64,000 nucleotides of DNA from assembly GCA_017416845.1 (NCBI GenBank), contig JAFQBA010000023.1:43265-107264 (forward strand), in the 5' to 3' direction. This document shows positions 36,447 to 45,715 of this stretch, piece by piece. Positions within the stretch are counted from its first letter, which is position 1, and every line of letters begins with the position of its first letter. Below the pieces are notes generated by a model, which saw only the letters and a list, made by a program, of their open reading frames with translations, was not told where the DNA came from and did not search any database. Made by a program: the position numbers and the translations under genes. Origin of the DNA: Clostridia bacterium (GTDB taxonomy: Bacteria > Bacillota > Clostridia > UMGS1810).

Positions 36447-36902
36447 ATGAAATGTCCATACTGTGAATATCTTGAAAGCAAAGTTATAGATTCACGTCCT
36501 ATTGATGATGGTTCGTCAATAAGACGCCGACGTGAATGTCTTAAGTGCGAAAAACGTTTTACAACATATGAACAGATTGAATCGGTTCCTCTTGTAATTA
36601 TTAAAAAAGACGGTAAACGTCAGGTATATAACAGACAGAAGCTTTTAAACGGTCTTCTCAGAGCATGTGAAAAGACTCCTGTAAGTTTTGCGCAGATAGA
36701 GAATATGGTGTTGGAGATTGAAGGCGTTCTTAATAATTCTCTTGACCGTGAAGTTACATCTACGGAAATAGGCGAGCTTGTTATGGATAAATTAAAGAAA
36801 ATAAATGATATCGCTTATGTTCGCTTTGCATCCGTGTACCGTGAATTCAGAGATATTAATTCATTTATGGATGAATTAAGTTCCCTTATACATTCAAAAT
36901 GA
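36447..36902 (+). CDS. nrdR: Transcriptional repressor NrdR
   Basis: Repressor of ribonucleotide reductase genes, 151 residues. The N-terminal zinc ribbon CPYC (residues 3-6) and CLKC (residues 31-34) with [12 protein letters not shown] is followed by an ATP-cone domain ([17 protein letters not shown] near residues 49-65) that senses ATP and dATP. Length is standard. The ATG follows a TTGGAGG site. No nrd gene lies in the window. An intrinsic terminator follows. Confidence 0.97.
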   Translation: MKCPYCEYLESKVIDSRPIDDGSSIRRRRECLKCEKRFTTYEQIESVPLVIIKKDGKRQVYNRQKLLNGLLRACEKTPVSFAQIENMVLEIEGVLNNSLDREVTSTEIGELVMDKLKKINDIAYVRFASVYREFRDINSFMDELSSLIHSK

Positions 36903-36957
36903 ACTTGATTTACGGAGGTTTATCCGCAAAACGGAGATGTATTATTTAAAACACGTA

Positions 36958-37000
36958 AAACAGGTTGACACATTGTTTTGAATGTCAGCCTGTTTTTATA
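36958..37000 (+). terminator. Intrinsic terminator after nrdR
   Basis: AAACAGGTTGACA (36958-36970) pairs with TGTCAGCCTGTTT (36983-36995, one G-U pair), followed by TTA-rich sequence. Confidence 0.82.
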
Positions 37001-37037
37001 TTGCAAATAACATTATAAGGATATGGTGTGAGGAGAA

Positions 37038-38006
37038 ATGATCAGGATTGGCAATTTAACGTTTGATAACAATATATTTCTCGCTCCTATGGCAGGTGTA
37101 ACTGATCTGGCATTTCGCATAATATGTAAAAGATGGGGTGCCGGGTTGGTATATTCGGAAATGGTCAGTTCAAAGGCGATGCATTATGATGATAAAAAGA
37201 CTTTTTCGCTGATGGAGACTGCCGAGGAAGAGGCTCCCATGGCTGTGCAGATTTTTGGCAGTGATCCACATATAATGGCGGAATCTGCAAAAAAAATTGA
37301 AAATATGGGAGTTCCGCTTATTGATATTAACATGGGTTGTCCCGCTCCGAAAGTTGCCAAAAATGGCGATGGTAGTTCACTGTTGAAGGATTTTAAGCTT
37401 ATTGGCGATATTGTTAAATCTGTTTCTTCTGCGGTCAGTATTCCGGTAACATGCAAGGTCAGATGTGGCATAAATGAATGTATAGATATGGCCGAATTGG
37501 CAAAGGTAATAGAGGATTGTGGTGCTGCCGCTATAACAGTACACGGTAGAACGGCTGCAATGTACTACAGCGGAAAAGCTGACCGGAATAAAATAACGCA
37601 GGTAAAGAGAGCGGTGACCATCCCGGTGATCGGAAACGGTGACATATTCAGTGCTGAAGATGCTGCTTCAATGTTTGAGGAGACCGGTTGTGATGGGGTG
37701 ATGGTGGCACGTGGTGCACAGGGCAATCCCTTTATATTCAGACAAATCAGAGAATATATGGAGAATTCGGAGGTTGTAACTGTTCCTGATGATGTTGAGC
37801 GTCTGAGCGTTATGAAGGAGCATATTTCGTTGTTGATCAATCTCAAAGGAGAACGCACGGGTGTCAAGGAAGCACGTAAGCATGTTGCGTGGTACACAAA
37901 AGGAATGCACGGCGGAGCTTCTGTAAGAAACGAAGTTTGTAAGACTGAAAGTTATGATGAGCTAATGAATATAATTGATGAATACATTAAAATATTAAGG
38001 AGATGA
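37038..38006 (+). CDS. dusB: tRNA-dihydrouridine synthase, DusB-like
   Basis: Flavin enzyme of 322 residues that reduces uridines in tRNA D-loops with NADPH. The TIM-barrel start FLAPMAGVTDLAFR (residues 15-28), the NMGCPAPKVAKNGDGSSLL loop (residues 98-116, with the catalytic Cys), TVHGRTAAMYYSGKADR near residue 168 and GNGDIFSAEDA near residue 200 place it in the Dus family. DusB is the usual clostridial type; the exact uridine cannot be told. The ATG follows GAGGAG. It is 6 bp before the NusG-II gene. Confidence 0.95.
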   Translation: MIRIGNLTFDNNIFLAPMAGVTDLAFRIICKRWGAGLVYSEMVSSKAMHYDDKKTFSLMETAEEEAPMAVQIFGSDPHIMAESAKKIENMGVPLIDINMGCPAPKVAKNGDGSSLLKDFKLIGDIVKSVSSAVSIPVTCKVRCGINECIDMAELAKVIEDCGAAAITVHGRTAAMYYSGKADRNKITQVKRAVTIPVIGNGDIFSAEDAASMFEETGCDGVMVARGAQGNPFIFRQIREYMENSEVVTVPDDVERLSVMKEHISLLINLKGERTGVKEARKHVAWYTKGMHGGASVRNEVCKTESYDELMNIIDEYIKILRR

Positions 38007-38012
38007 ATTTAT

Positions 38013-38381
38013 ATGAAAAAGTCTACTAAAATTCTGGCGGCTTGTTTTTCGATAGCTGCAATTACTGCGGCTGCAGGTATTATATATCTCAATGTTCGTG
38101 ATGGAAATGGTAAATATGCTTGCATATTTGAAGATGGGGTTCTTGTTCATAAAATTGATTTAACCAGAGTTTCCAAACCTTATACTCTTGAAATGGATGG
38201 GAACATCATACTCGTAGAAAAGGGTCAGATATCTATTGTTGAAGCAGATTGTCCCGACAAGCTTTGTATTAAACAGGGAGCTATTCAGGATGGCGCACGA
38301 CCCATTGTATGTCTTCCGAATAATGTTGTTATAAAAATTACAGATGATGTGTCAGATGTCGATATAACAACCGGTGTGTAA
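38013..38381 (+). CDS. NusG domain II protein
   Basis: Membrane-anchored small protein of 122 residues: one N-terminal span (residues 7-27), then a domain outside the membrane with the CPDKLCIKQGAI motif (near residues 83-94) typical of NusG-domain-II proteins. Function is unknown. It is usually coded next to a Gx-type membrane protein, as here, and both are often near quinone or redox-membrane genes. The ATG follows AAGGAG and is 3 bp before the partner gene. Confidence 0.88.
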   Translation: MKKSTKILAACFSIAAITAAAGIIYLNVRDGNGKYACIFEDGVLVHKIDLTRVSKPYTLEMDGNIILVEKGQISIVEADCPDKLCIKQGAIQDGARPIVCLPNNVVIKITDDVSDVDITTGV

Positions 38382-38384
38382 ATT

Positions 38385-38891
38385 ATGAAAACGAAAAAAA
38401 TAGTGCAGCTTGCTTTGTTTGCATGCCTCTCTGTGTGCATCTACGCTGTAGAGAGCCTTATTCCGCCTATCCTTCCTGTTCCCGGAGTTAAGCTTGGACT
38501 TGCCAATGTGATAACACTTGTTGTTATATATGTAATTGGTACAGGAGAATCTTTGCTTACTCTGTTGATTCGCATAACAATTACAACCTTGCTTTTTGGT
38601 CAGGTTATGTCTTTTTTGTTCAGCATGGCAGGAGGTATTCTCAGCTGGATTGTAATGGTATTGCTGTCAAAAATTATGGACAGGTGCAATATATGGGCTG
38701 TAAGTGTATTCGGAGCCTTTGCACATAATGGTGGTCAGATTCTGATTGCTGTTGCTGTAACACGTCAGCTTGCCGTAGCATATTATTTTTTGTTTCTTGT
38801 AATTTCTTCGGTAATTACAGGTGTTTTTACCGGGATATGCGCAAAGTATTGCATTGAAAAAGCTGAAAAAATAAAATTGTTTAAAATATAA
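38385..38891 (+). CDS. Gx transporter family membrane protein
   Basis: Integral membrane protein of 168 residues with about five spans. The GVKLGLANVITLVVIY segment (residues 34-49) and the SFLFSMAGGILSWIVM segment match the Gx transporter family, once annotated heptaprenyl diphosphate synthase component I. The structural type resembles the S component of energy-coupling-factor importers, so uptake of a small molecule is likely but the substrate is unknown. It follows the NusG-II gene at 3 bp and the pair is co-transcribed with dusB. Confidence 0.86.
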   Translation: MKTKKIVQLALFACLSVCIYAVESLIPPILPVPGVKLGLANVITLVVIYVIGTGESLLTLLIRITITTLLFGQVMSFLFSMAGGILSWIVMVLLSKIMDRCNIWAVSVFGAFAHNGGQILIAVAVTRQLAVAYYFLFLVISSVITGVFTGICAKYCIEKAEKIKLFKI

Positions 38892-38962
38892 AATAAAAAA
38901 TTTAAAATTCTTGCAACCTTTTATACTTTTGATTTGTATTATATACGGAAGGAGTTTAAACC

Positions 38963-39454
38963 ATGTCAAAAACGACACAAACAGACGTTTTTAAACAAGG
39001 AATAATTGAAAAGTATTTTGATATGGTATACCGTCTTGCCTTTGCGCGAACCAAAAACAAGTCGGTTGCTGACGATGTATGTCAGGATGTTTTCTTAAAA
39101 TACATAAAATCAGATAAAGAGTTTGAATCGGAGGAACATATCAAAGCGTGGCTTTTGAAGGTGACTGTAAATTGCAGTAAAAGCTTCTTTTTGAGTTCAT
39201 GGGTTAAGAAAACAGTTCCGCTTTCCGAGGACATTACTTTCGAAGCGCCGGAGACCAGTGATTTGTTTACACAAGTGCAGAAACTTCCTAAAAAATACGC
39301 AACGGTAATTCATCTTTTTTATTATGAAGATATGTCAATTGCACAGATTGCAAAGCTGTTCAACATGAAAGAATCTACCGTGAAATCTCATCTGTTCCGT
39401 GCAAGACAGGAATTGAAGAATTTGTTGGGAGAGAGGTTTGATTATGAATTTTAA
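38963..39454 (+). CDS. ECF-type RNA polymerase sigma factor
   Basis: Sigma-70 family factor of 163 residues with regions 2 and 4 only. Region 2 covers about residues 15-80 (MVYRLAFARTKNKSVADDVCQDVFLKYI) and region 4 residues 105-155 (YATVIHLFYYEDMSIAQIAKLFNMKESTVKSHLFRARQEL is the helix-turn-helix, here given by extent only). It should direct an envelope-stress or similar regulon. A TTGCAACC block at 38911-38918 upstream resembles an ECF -35 element, hinting at autoregulation. Its end overlaps the anti-sigma gene. Confidence 0.93.
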   Translation: MSKTTQTDVFKQGIIEKYFDMVYRLAFARTKNKSVADDVCQDVFLKYIKSDKEFESEEHIKAWLLKVTVNCSKSFFLSSWVKKTVPLSEDITFEAPETSDLFTQVQKLPKKYATVIHLFYYEDMSIAQIAKLFNMKESTVKSHLFRARQELKNLLGERFDYEF

Positions 39455-40526
39455 AGATGCATATAAATCGATGAATAATGAAATCCATGGCGACAAAGCG
39501 CTTATGCATCGCATTATAAACGGAGAGACCGTGGAAAAAAAGAATTTTTTTCTCAGAATAAAACCGGCATACACTGTTGCTGTCGCTGCAGTTTTTGTGG
39601 TATGTTCTTTGACGATATACCATGGCATCGGGATGGATGATTACAGTGTAACAAATGAGAAGTATTCACACGATACTTCAAAGGATAATACTGTTGATTA
39701 TCCGGCTTTGGATGAAGCGGATACGAGTGATAATGCAGATTTGGGATATTCAGGTAATAGTTATAATAATGGAGCCAAGGCGGAAGGTGAAAACAAAACC
39801 GATAGCCACCAAAAGGATGAAGCTATGCCGACACCATCAGTGCCTGAAACTCCTCTTGCCGACAGTGTTCCGACAGAAGATTTTCAACAACGTACATTGC
39901 CGCTTTCTCCGCCGTTATCGGTTCCGGAATCTCATTTCGATGAATCTCAGATTCCTGCACCGGAGAGCTCACGAAGTGTTTTGCCGGCAAATATGCTGGA
40001 TGATGGATTCGCAGTAGGTGAGTCTCCCGTTGAATATCCGGGTCAAAAAGAATCTTTGTATCCGGAGAAATCACACGATTCAGCCTCTGGGTTGGATGCT
40101 TCAGTGCCCAGAAGCGGCGGGACTGCTTCTGGAGGCGGAAGTTCAGGCTATGGCGGAGGTGTTCCCTATAAAAGTACATCTCCCGACATTGAGAACAAAA
40201 ACTCAGGTATTATTATGAGTCTTAATGAATATTGGAAATATCTTGGTGTGAACATTTTATCGTTTATTCTTGTACCTGATGATTTGAAAATCTCATGTCC
40301 TGAATCAGTATATGTTGATGAATTGACACAATCTGACACGGCGACTTTGACAGCTTCATCAGAAAATGGAAGAAAACTGACGATTTGTACTTCAAAATAT
40401 AAAAGCCTTTATGAAAAATATCCTGACTCTGACAGAACAAGATGGGGCGATATTTATATTGTGATTATTTCAGATGGGCTGACTGCCGAAGAACTAAGCA
40501 GTGTTGTAATTTCACTGACAAAATAA
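39444..40526 (+). CDS. Membrane anti-sigma factor, probable
   Basis: Single-span protein of 360 residues: a short cytoplasmic N-terminus (about 33 residues), one span near residues 37-57 (PAYTVAVAAVFVVCSLTIYH), a long low-complexity Ser/Pro/Asp/Gly stretch (residues 65-250), and a compact C-terminal domain of about 110 residues like DUF4367. It overlaps the ECF sigma gene by 11 bases, the usual arrangement for a cognate anti-sigma factor. No zinc-finger anti-sigma motif is present, so the sigma-binding part is not recognised. ATG 39444 is used, behind GAGAGG; an upstream TTG at 39438 is less likely. Confidence 0.75.
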   Translation: MNFKDAYKSMNNEIHGDKALMHRIINGETVEKKNFFLRIKPAYTVAVAAVFVVCSLTIYHGIGMDDYSVTNEKYSHDTSKDNTVDYPALDEADTSDNADLGYSGNSYNNGAKAEGENKTDSHQKDEAMPTPSVPETPLADSVPTEDFQQRTLPLSPPLSVPESHFDESQIPAPESSRSVLPANMLDDGFAVGESPVEYPGQKESLYPEKSHDSASGLDASVPRSGGTASGGGSSGYGGGVPYKSTSPDIENKNSGIIMSLNEYWKYLGVNILSFILVPDDLKISCPESVYVDELTQSDTATLTASSENGRKLTICTSKYKSLYEKYPDSDRTRWGDIYIVIISDGLTAEELSSVVISLTK

Positions 40527-40536
40527 AATAGATATC

Positions 40537-40576
40537 AAGGGTTGCAGAAAACATTTGTTTTTTTTGCAACCCTTTT
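40537..40576 (+). terminator. Intrinsic terminator after the anti-sigma gene
   Basis: AAGGGTTGCA (40537-40546) pairs with TGCAACCCTT (40565-40574) around an 18-base T-rich loop, followed by TTG. Confidence 0.78.
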
Positions 40577-40589
40577 GTGTAAAATTATG

Positions 40590-40618
40590 TTGATATCTTG
40601 AACTATTTGTGATACAAT
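40590..40618 (+). promoter_or_regulatory. Promoter of the mrp-like gene
   Basis: TTGATA (40590-40595) and TACAAT (40613-40618), spacer 17 bp. Confidence 0.6.
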
Positions 40619-40690
40619 ATAATTGTATTAATATAGGTTGATATAAACTAAAAACATATTTTTATATTTCGTAAGGAAGGAAGTTTTAAC

Positions 40691-41512
40691 ATGAGTGAAG
40701 AATGTACACACAACTGTGAGACATGTTCTGCAAATTGCTCTTCTAAAGAAAAACAAAGCTTTATAGAGCAACCCAATGAAATGAGCAGAATAGGAAAGGT
40801 AATCGGTATTGTCAGCGGAAAAGGTGGAGTTGGAAAGTCCATGGTTACATCAATGCTTTCTGTGCTTTCAAAAAGAAAGGGATATAAAACAGGAATACTT
40901 GATGCAGATATAACCGGTCCATCAATTCCAAAGGCGTTTGGTTTAAAGGAAAAGGCAAAAGGAAATGAATTTGGCATTTTGCCGGTTACAACAAAAACAG
41001 GCATAGATGTTATGAGCATCAATCTGCTTCTTGAAAACGACACAGACCCCGTTGTATGGCGTGGTCCGGTTATTGCCGGTACAGTAAAACAGTTCTGGAC
41101 AGATGTAATATGGGATACAGATTATATGTTCATAGATATGCCTCCGGGAACCGGTGATGTTCCGCTTACAGTATTTCAGTCAATTCCCGTGGACGGCATA
41201 GTTATTGTTACTTCTCCGCAGGAGCTTGTTTCCATGATTGTCGGAAAAGCCGTGAAAATGGCTCAGATGATGAATATTCCTATACTTGGCATAGTTGAAA
41301 ATATGTCTTATTTTGAATGCCCGGATTGCGGCAAAAAGCACAGCGTGTTTGGCGAAAGTCATATTGATGATGTTGCTGCCGGTTACGGCATAGATACTAT
41401 TTGTCGTTTGCCTGTAAATTCCAAGGTTGCTGCAGGAGCAGATGCGGGACTCATAGAGCTGTTTGAAGGCCCATGGCTTGATGATTTGTCAGACAAAATA
41501 GAGAATCTTTAA
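40691..41512 (+). CDS. Mrp/NBP35 family ATPase, iron-sulfur carrier
   Basis: P-loop ATPase of 273 residues that likely carries iron-sulfur clusters to apo-proteins in the cytoplasm. The N-terminus is Cys-rich (C-x3-C-x2-C-x3-C within residues 5-17) as in NBP35/ApbC relatives. The deviant Walker A GKGGVGKS starts at residue 44, with DADITGPS near residue 75 and the cluster-binding CPDC motif near residue 211. The ATG follows AAGGAAGGAAG. A ybaK gene follows by 13 bp. Confidence 0.93.
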   Translation: MSEECTHNCETCSANCSSKEKQSFIEQPNEMSRIGKVIGIVSGKGGVGKSMVTSMLSVLSKRKGYKTGILDADITGPSIPKAFGLKEKAKGNEFGILPVTTKTGIDVMSINLLLENDTDPVVWRGPVIAGTVKQFWTDVIWDTDYMFIDMPPGTGDVPLTVFQSIPVDGIVIVTSPQELVSMIVGKAVKMAQMMNIPILGIVENMSYFECPDCGKKHSVFGESHIDDVAAGYGIDTICRLPVNSKVAAGADAGLIELFEGPWLDDLSDKIENL

Positions 41513-41525
41513 CTGAGGAAAAAAC

Positions 41526-41999
41526 ATGACAAAAACTAATGCTATGCGTATGCTTGATAAAGCAAAAATTGAGTATACTCCGTTGGAATATGCTGTAGAT
41601 GACAGTGACTTGTCAGGTACCAATATTGCAAGAAGTGTCGGCATGGATTATTCTGAGGTTTTCAAAACCCTGGTTGCAAAAGGTGATAAAACGGGAACGA
41701 TTGTAATGTGTCTTCCTGTCGATAAAGAAGTTGATTTGAAGAAGCTTGCTCAGGTTAGCGGAAACAAAAAAGTTGAAATGGTTCATGTTAAGGATTTGCT
41801 TTCGCTTACCGGCTATATACGAGGTGGTTGTTCACCCGTCGGAATGAAGAAGAAATTTCCGACATACATTTGCGATACCTGTACCAAACACGAAAAAATA
41901 ACAGTAAGTGCAGGTATAAAAGGATGTCAACTTTTGCTTAAAGTGTCAGATTTGATTTCTTATACAGAAGCAAAGGTTTGTGATTTTATAAGCAAATAA
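41526..41999 (+). CDS. ybaK: Cys-tRNA(Pro)/aminoacyl-tRNA deacylase
   Basis: Editing enzyme of 157 residues of the YbaK/EbsC family that hydrolyses Cys-tRNA(Pro) and related mischarged tRNAs in trans. The start TKTNAMRMLDKAKIEY, SEVFKTLVAKGDKTG near residue 42 and the YIRGGCSPVGMKKKFP segment near residue 98 match the family closely. It has its own ATG behind TGAGGAAA and is coupled to the mrp-like gene. Confidence 0.94.
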   Translation: MTKTNAMRMLDKAKIEYTPLEYAVDDSDLSGTNIARSVGMDYSEVFKTLVAKGDKTGTIVMCLPVDKEVDLKKLAQVSGNKKVEMVHVKDLLSLTGYIRGGCSPVGMKKKFPTYICDTCTKHEKITVSAGIKGCQLLLKVSDLISYTEAKVCDFISK

Positions 42000-42015
42000 G
42001 AAAGGAATGTTTGAT

Positions 42016-42729
42016 TTGAACACAAGTTACAGCAATATAAAAAAAGTATTGTGTTTTGGAGTACTTGCAACCGTAGCTATTTCGTTTACTGCGTGTACAG
42101 GATCTTCTGATGAGAGTGTTTCTAAGTCCGATGTCAGGATATCAGCAAGCAGCAGTCTTGAATATGCTGATGAGTTCGCGGTTGATATAGAAAAGCCTGT
42201 CACAAGCCCGGATGGTAATTCCAAAAGGCTTAAACCGGATATTTCAAATGTTTCTGTTCCTGCTCCTTCAACGGCTGTGAAGGTATGTAAAACGGAAGCC
42301 GAGTGTGTGGAAATGATTTGTAAATTTGCAAACCCAAATGGGAATTGGTATGATGCTTTGTCAGTTTTGGGAGATTTCAGATATTCTGACATGGAGGAAG
42401 AAGCCAAAAACAAAAGAATGCAAGCGGCATCGGAAGAATGGCATACAGATGTTGTTACTAAGGTCGGAGAAAAATGCATTGTAAAAATGTCCGTTGAAGA
42501 AACTACGGTTGTAGATATCAATGATGTCAGAGTCTTGGATTGTGCTCAGGCTATAGGTATTACTCCTGATGCATATTCAAACGTGAAATGTAATATTTCT
42601 ACAAATTATGCCGATAATATGCTGACTGTGAGCATAGATCTTGTTAAGGTGAATGGTTCCTGGTATCTTGCCAAGGATTCCGGTATTTATGATATTCTCA
42701 ATGTAATAACATACGAGCTCTTTATTTGA
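42016..42729 (+). CDS. Uncharacterised lipoprotein
   Basis: Exported lipoprotein of 237 residues with a signal peptide and lipobox F-T-A-C near residue 28, followed by a Ser-rich linker and a domain of about 150 residues that I do not recognise. The C-terminal part resembles the NTF2-like/DUF4878 style of small lipoproteins but not strongly. Start taken as TTG 42016, because the AAAGGA site (42000-42005) is 10 bases upstream and leaves no room for ATG 42007. It lies between ybaK and mnmA. Confidence 0.7.
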   Translation: MNTSYSNIKKVLCFGVLATVAISFTACTGSSDESVSKSDVRISASSSLEYADEFAVDIEKPVTSPDGNSKRLKPDISNVSVPAPSTAVKVCKTEAECVEMICKFANPNGNWYDALSVLGDFRYSDMEEEAKNKRMQAASEEWHTDVVTKVGEKCIVKMSVEETTVVDINDVRVLDCAQAIGITPDAYSNVKCNISTNYADNMLTVSIDLVKVNGSWYLAKDSGIYDILNVITYELFI

Positions 42730-42759
42730 TTTCGTTTAACCGAAGTATGCGGAGGAACT

Positions 42760-43800
42760 ATGAATAAAAAAGCGTTAATAGCTATGAGCGGAGGCGTTGA
42801 TTCGTCGGTTGCTGCATATTTGACAGGGACATACGGATATAAATGTGAGGGTGCTATTATGAGGCTGTTTGAAAAAAATGGGTCTGAGACAGATGACGCA
42901 GACGATGCTGCAAGGATATGTGACAAACTTTGCATCCCATTCAGGATTCTGGATATGCGTGAAGAATTCAGGCATACTGTGATAGACAGCTTTATACATT
43001 CGTATGAAAACGGAGAGACTCCAAATCCCTGTATTGAATGTAACAAAAAGTTTAAATTTGGCAGATTTTTGGAATATGCAATGAAACTTGGCATGGATTG
43101 TATTGTTACCGGCCACTATGCACAAATAGAAAAAAGCGGAGACCGTTATATACTTAAAAAGGGTGCTGATGAATCAAAGGATCAAAGCTATGTGCTTTAT
43201 CATCTTACCCAGCATCAATTATCTCGCACAGTTTTTCCGCTTGGTGCAATGACGAAAACGCAAATTCGTACCATTGCCGAGGAAAAAGGTTTTGTCAATG
43301 CTCATAAGAAAGACAGTCAGGATATATGTTTTGTTCCTGACGGTGATTATATATCGGTTATAAAAGAGTATTCCGGAAAGCAGTATCCTTGCGGAAATTT
43401 CGTAAACACAGGTGGAGAGGTTATAGGTAGCCATCTGGGAATTATTAATTATACAATAGGCCAAAGAAAAGGTCTTGGATGTGCTTTTGGTGAAAGGCTT
43501 TATGTTGTCGACAAAAATGTTTCATCAAATACGGTTGTACTCGGGAAAAACGAAGAACTTTTTTCTAAAACAATTAATGCTAAAGATGCAAACTGGATTG
43601 TGTCTGATAATATGCCTGAAACATTCAGGGCTCATGCGAAAATAAGATATAATTCCAAAGAGGCGGCTGCTGTTATTTGTCGGACAGGCGAAAACACTTT
43701 TAGTGTAGAATTTGATGATTTTCAGCGTGCACCCGCCAAAGGTCAATCTGTTGTGATTTATGATGGTGACACGGTTGTTGGCGGAGGAATAATATGCTGA
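42760..43800 (+). CDS. mnmA: tRNA-uridine 2-sulfurtransferase
   Basis: ATP-dependent enzyme of 346 residues that thiolates U34 of tRNA-Lys, -Glu and -Gln. The PP-loop SGGVDSSVAA is at residues 8-17, the first catalytic Cys in NPCIECNKK near residue 88, and the second in DICFVPDGD near residue 188. The C-terminal beta barrel is complete. The ATG follows GCGGAGG. No cysteine desulfurase gene is adjacent. It is followed 19 bp later by the GH88 lipoprotein gene. Confidence 0.96.
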   Translation: MNKKALIAMSGGVDSSVAAYLTGTYGYKCEGAIMRLFEKNGSETDDADDAARICDKLCIPFRILDMREEFRHTVIDSFIHSYENGETPNPCIECNKKFKFGRFLEYAMKLGMDCIVTGHYAQIEKSGDRYILKKGADESKDQSYVLYHLTQHQLSRTVFPLGAMTKTQIRTIAEEKGFVNAHKKDSQDICFVPDGDYISVIKEYSGKQYPCGNFVNTGGEVIGSHLGIINYTIGQRKGLGCAFGERLYVVDKNVSSNTVVLGKNEELFSKTINAKDANWIVSDNMPETFRAHAKIRYNSKEAAAVICRTGENTFSVEFDDFQRAPAKGQSVVIYDGDTVVGGGIIC

Positions 43801-43819
43801 TTATTAACGGAGGGCATGT

Positions 43820-45130
43820 ATGAAAAGAGTTTTAAAGATTATATCGATAGTTCTTGCCTTGATATTTCTGCTTGGAGGGTGTTCGGATTTTTTGAATACG
43901 GCAGATAACAGCGATAATAACAGGATTACTTTCGGCGATAATCCTGTTGATCGCGAGCACTTTGTATCTTCAACAGTTGATCCGAAAATTGAAAATTCAC
44001 AGCGTTTTGAAGCAATTAAGCCTCTGACCGAAAGAGAAATAACAGAAGCCTGTGATTTTATTATTGAACGCATCGATGCAAATTTGATAGATTTTACTGA
44101 TAAGTATCCGAGTGCAAACAGCGAGAACTACGTTTATTCATCAACTGAAAACAAAGGATGGACAGAAGGCTTCTGGACCGGGATGCTTTGGTTGGCATAT
44201 GAATACACTCAGGATCCCAAATATAAATCGGCAGCTGCTATACAATGCAATGGTTTCAGGGATCGTTTAGACAAAAATGTTGCTCTTCAACATCATGATA
44301 TTGGATTTTTGTATTATTTGTCATGTGTAAAAGGATACGAAATAACCGGAATGGAGTCCATGAAAGAAACTGCGCTCTTGGCTGCAGATAAATTGCTTGA
44401 AAGATATAATGAAAAAGGAAAGTATATTCAGGCGTGGGGAGAATTTGGCAAAGAAAGCGAGCAACGTCTGATTATTGACACCATGATGAATCTTGAGCTG
44501 CTTTATTGGGCTTACAATCAGACCGGAAATGAAGATTACTATAATGCAGCATACGAACATGCTAAAACGACTGCAATGGTCATAACAAGAACGGATGCCT
44601 CGACACATCACACTTATTATATAAATCCCGAAACCGGTAATCCTTCTCACGGAGTTACATCTCAGGGACTTTCGGATGATTCTTCGTGGTCACGAGGTCA
44701 TGCGTGGGGAATATACGGCTTTTATAAGAGCTACAAATATACTGATGATGCTTTATTTATGAATGAAGGAATAAAGATTGCGAATTATTTTCTGAATCAT
44801 CTTCCCGAGGATTTTGTTTGTTATTGGGATTTGACATATATCGAAGGTGATGAGCCTCGGGACACTTCAGCAGCGGCAATTGCGGCAAGTGGACTTTTAT
44901 CGTGTTCAAAATTATATGAAAGCGAATACAATGATTTATACACTTATGCTGCTCATGCAATCTTAAGAAGCCTGATTGGTGATTATACAACCAAAAATAT
45001 TGAAGGCAGTAATTCTATACTTTGCAAAGGTGTTTATTCAAAACCGGGTAATATAGGAGTCGGAGAATCACTTATATGGGGAGACTATTATTATATGGAA
45101 GCTCTTATGAAACTTCGCGGTTTGGAATAA
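43820..45130 (+). CDS. Glycoside hydrolase family 88 lipoprotein
   Basis: Surface lipoprotein of 436 residues with lipobox L-G-G-C near residue 21. The catalytic domain is an alpha6/alpha6 barrel of the GH88 type: FWTGMLWLAYEYT near residue 116, the HHDIGF motif near residue 157 and the DTMMNLELLYWA stretch near residue 218 carry the two Asp residues used by unsaturated glucuronyl hydrolases; SWSRGHAWGIYGF follows near residue 292. The expected substrate is the 4,5-unsaturated uronic end made by lyases from heparin-, chondroitin- or ulvan-type polymers. No lyase gene is in the window. The ATG is behind ACGGAGG. Confidence 0.9.
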   Translation: MKRVLKIISIVLALIFLLGGCSDFLNTADNSDNNRITFGDNPVDREHFVSSTVDPKIENSQRFEAIKPLTEREITEACDFIIERIDANLIDFTDKYPSANSENYVYSSTENKGWTEGFWTGMLWLAYEYTQDPKYKSAAAIQCNGFRDRLDKNVALQHHDIGFLYYLSCVKGYEITGMESMKETALLAADKLLERYNEKGKYIQAWGEFGKESEQRLIIDTMMNLELLYWAYNQTGNEDYYNAAYEHAKTTAMVITRTDASTHHTYYINPETGNPSHGVTSQGLSDDSSWSRGHAWGIYGFYKSYKYTDDALFMNEGIKIANYFLNHLPEDFVCYWDLTYIEGDEPRDTSAAAIAASGLLSCSKLYESEYNDLYTYAAHAILRSLIGDYTTKNIEGSNSILCKGVYSKPGNIGVGESLIWGDYYYMEALMKLRGLE

Positions 45131-45143
45131 AAGGAGAATGTCT

Positions 45144-45707
45144 ATGAATAACTCTCTTGGTTCAGGATGGAACCGTGTTCAGACAGAGTGGGTGATAGGT
45201 GGATTAGCATTGATAGTCGGTGCGGTAGTTGCCATCATAACACCAAATGAAAAACTTGTTTCGGTAACTGCTTATCTTGGAGCATGTATGCTCATTGCCG
45301 GAATAATTAATATATTTGTATATATCCAGAATAAGAATCCTCTCATGGGTGCACACTGGATAATTGCCGATGGACTTTCCACTGCATTTCTCGCACTGTT
45401 TCCGCTTTTTAACGGAGTATCACATTCTGTTCTCATTCCGTTTTTTTTCGGAGTATGGGAGTTGTTTTCCGGTGTCATAAAAATAGTGGAATGTATCGAA
45501 CTTCAGGACTACAAAATCAGAGGCTGGCATTGGTTTGCGGCTATAGGCAGCGCAGAACTTTTTTCGGGAATCAGTTCGATGTTAAAGCCGGTGGATGATT
45601 TGATAGGAATACATGTTGTTGTAGCGATAATTATGATTATTCAGGCTCTTGGATTTGTGTTTAAAATTGCTGTGTTCAGACATTTAATGCACAATAAAAG
45701 TAAATAG
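45144..45707 (+). CDS. HdeD-like/DUF308 membrane protein
   Basis: Integral membrane protein of 187 residues with about six spans arranged as repeated pairs, like the DUF308/HdeD family (first span WVIGGLALIVGAVVAIIT, residues 15-32). HdeD is linked to acid resistance in E. coli, but the role of clostridial members is unknown. Start set at ATG 45144, 7 bases after AAGGAG; ATG 45138 overlaps that site. A strong terminator follows. Confidence 0.8.
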   Translation: MNNSLGSGWNRVQTEWVIGGLALIVGAVVAIITPNEKLVSVTAYLGACMLIAGIINIFVYIQNKNPLMGAHWIIADGLSTAFLALFPLFNGVSHSVLIPFFFGVWELFSGVIKIVECIELQDYKIRGWHWFAAIGSAELFSGISSMLKPVDDLIGIHVVVAIIMIIQALGFVFKIAVFRHLMHNKSK

Positions 45708-45715
45708 AAAAGATG

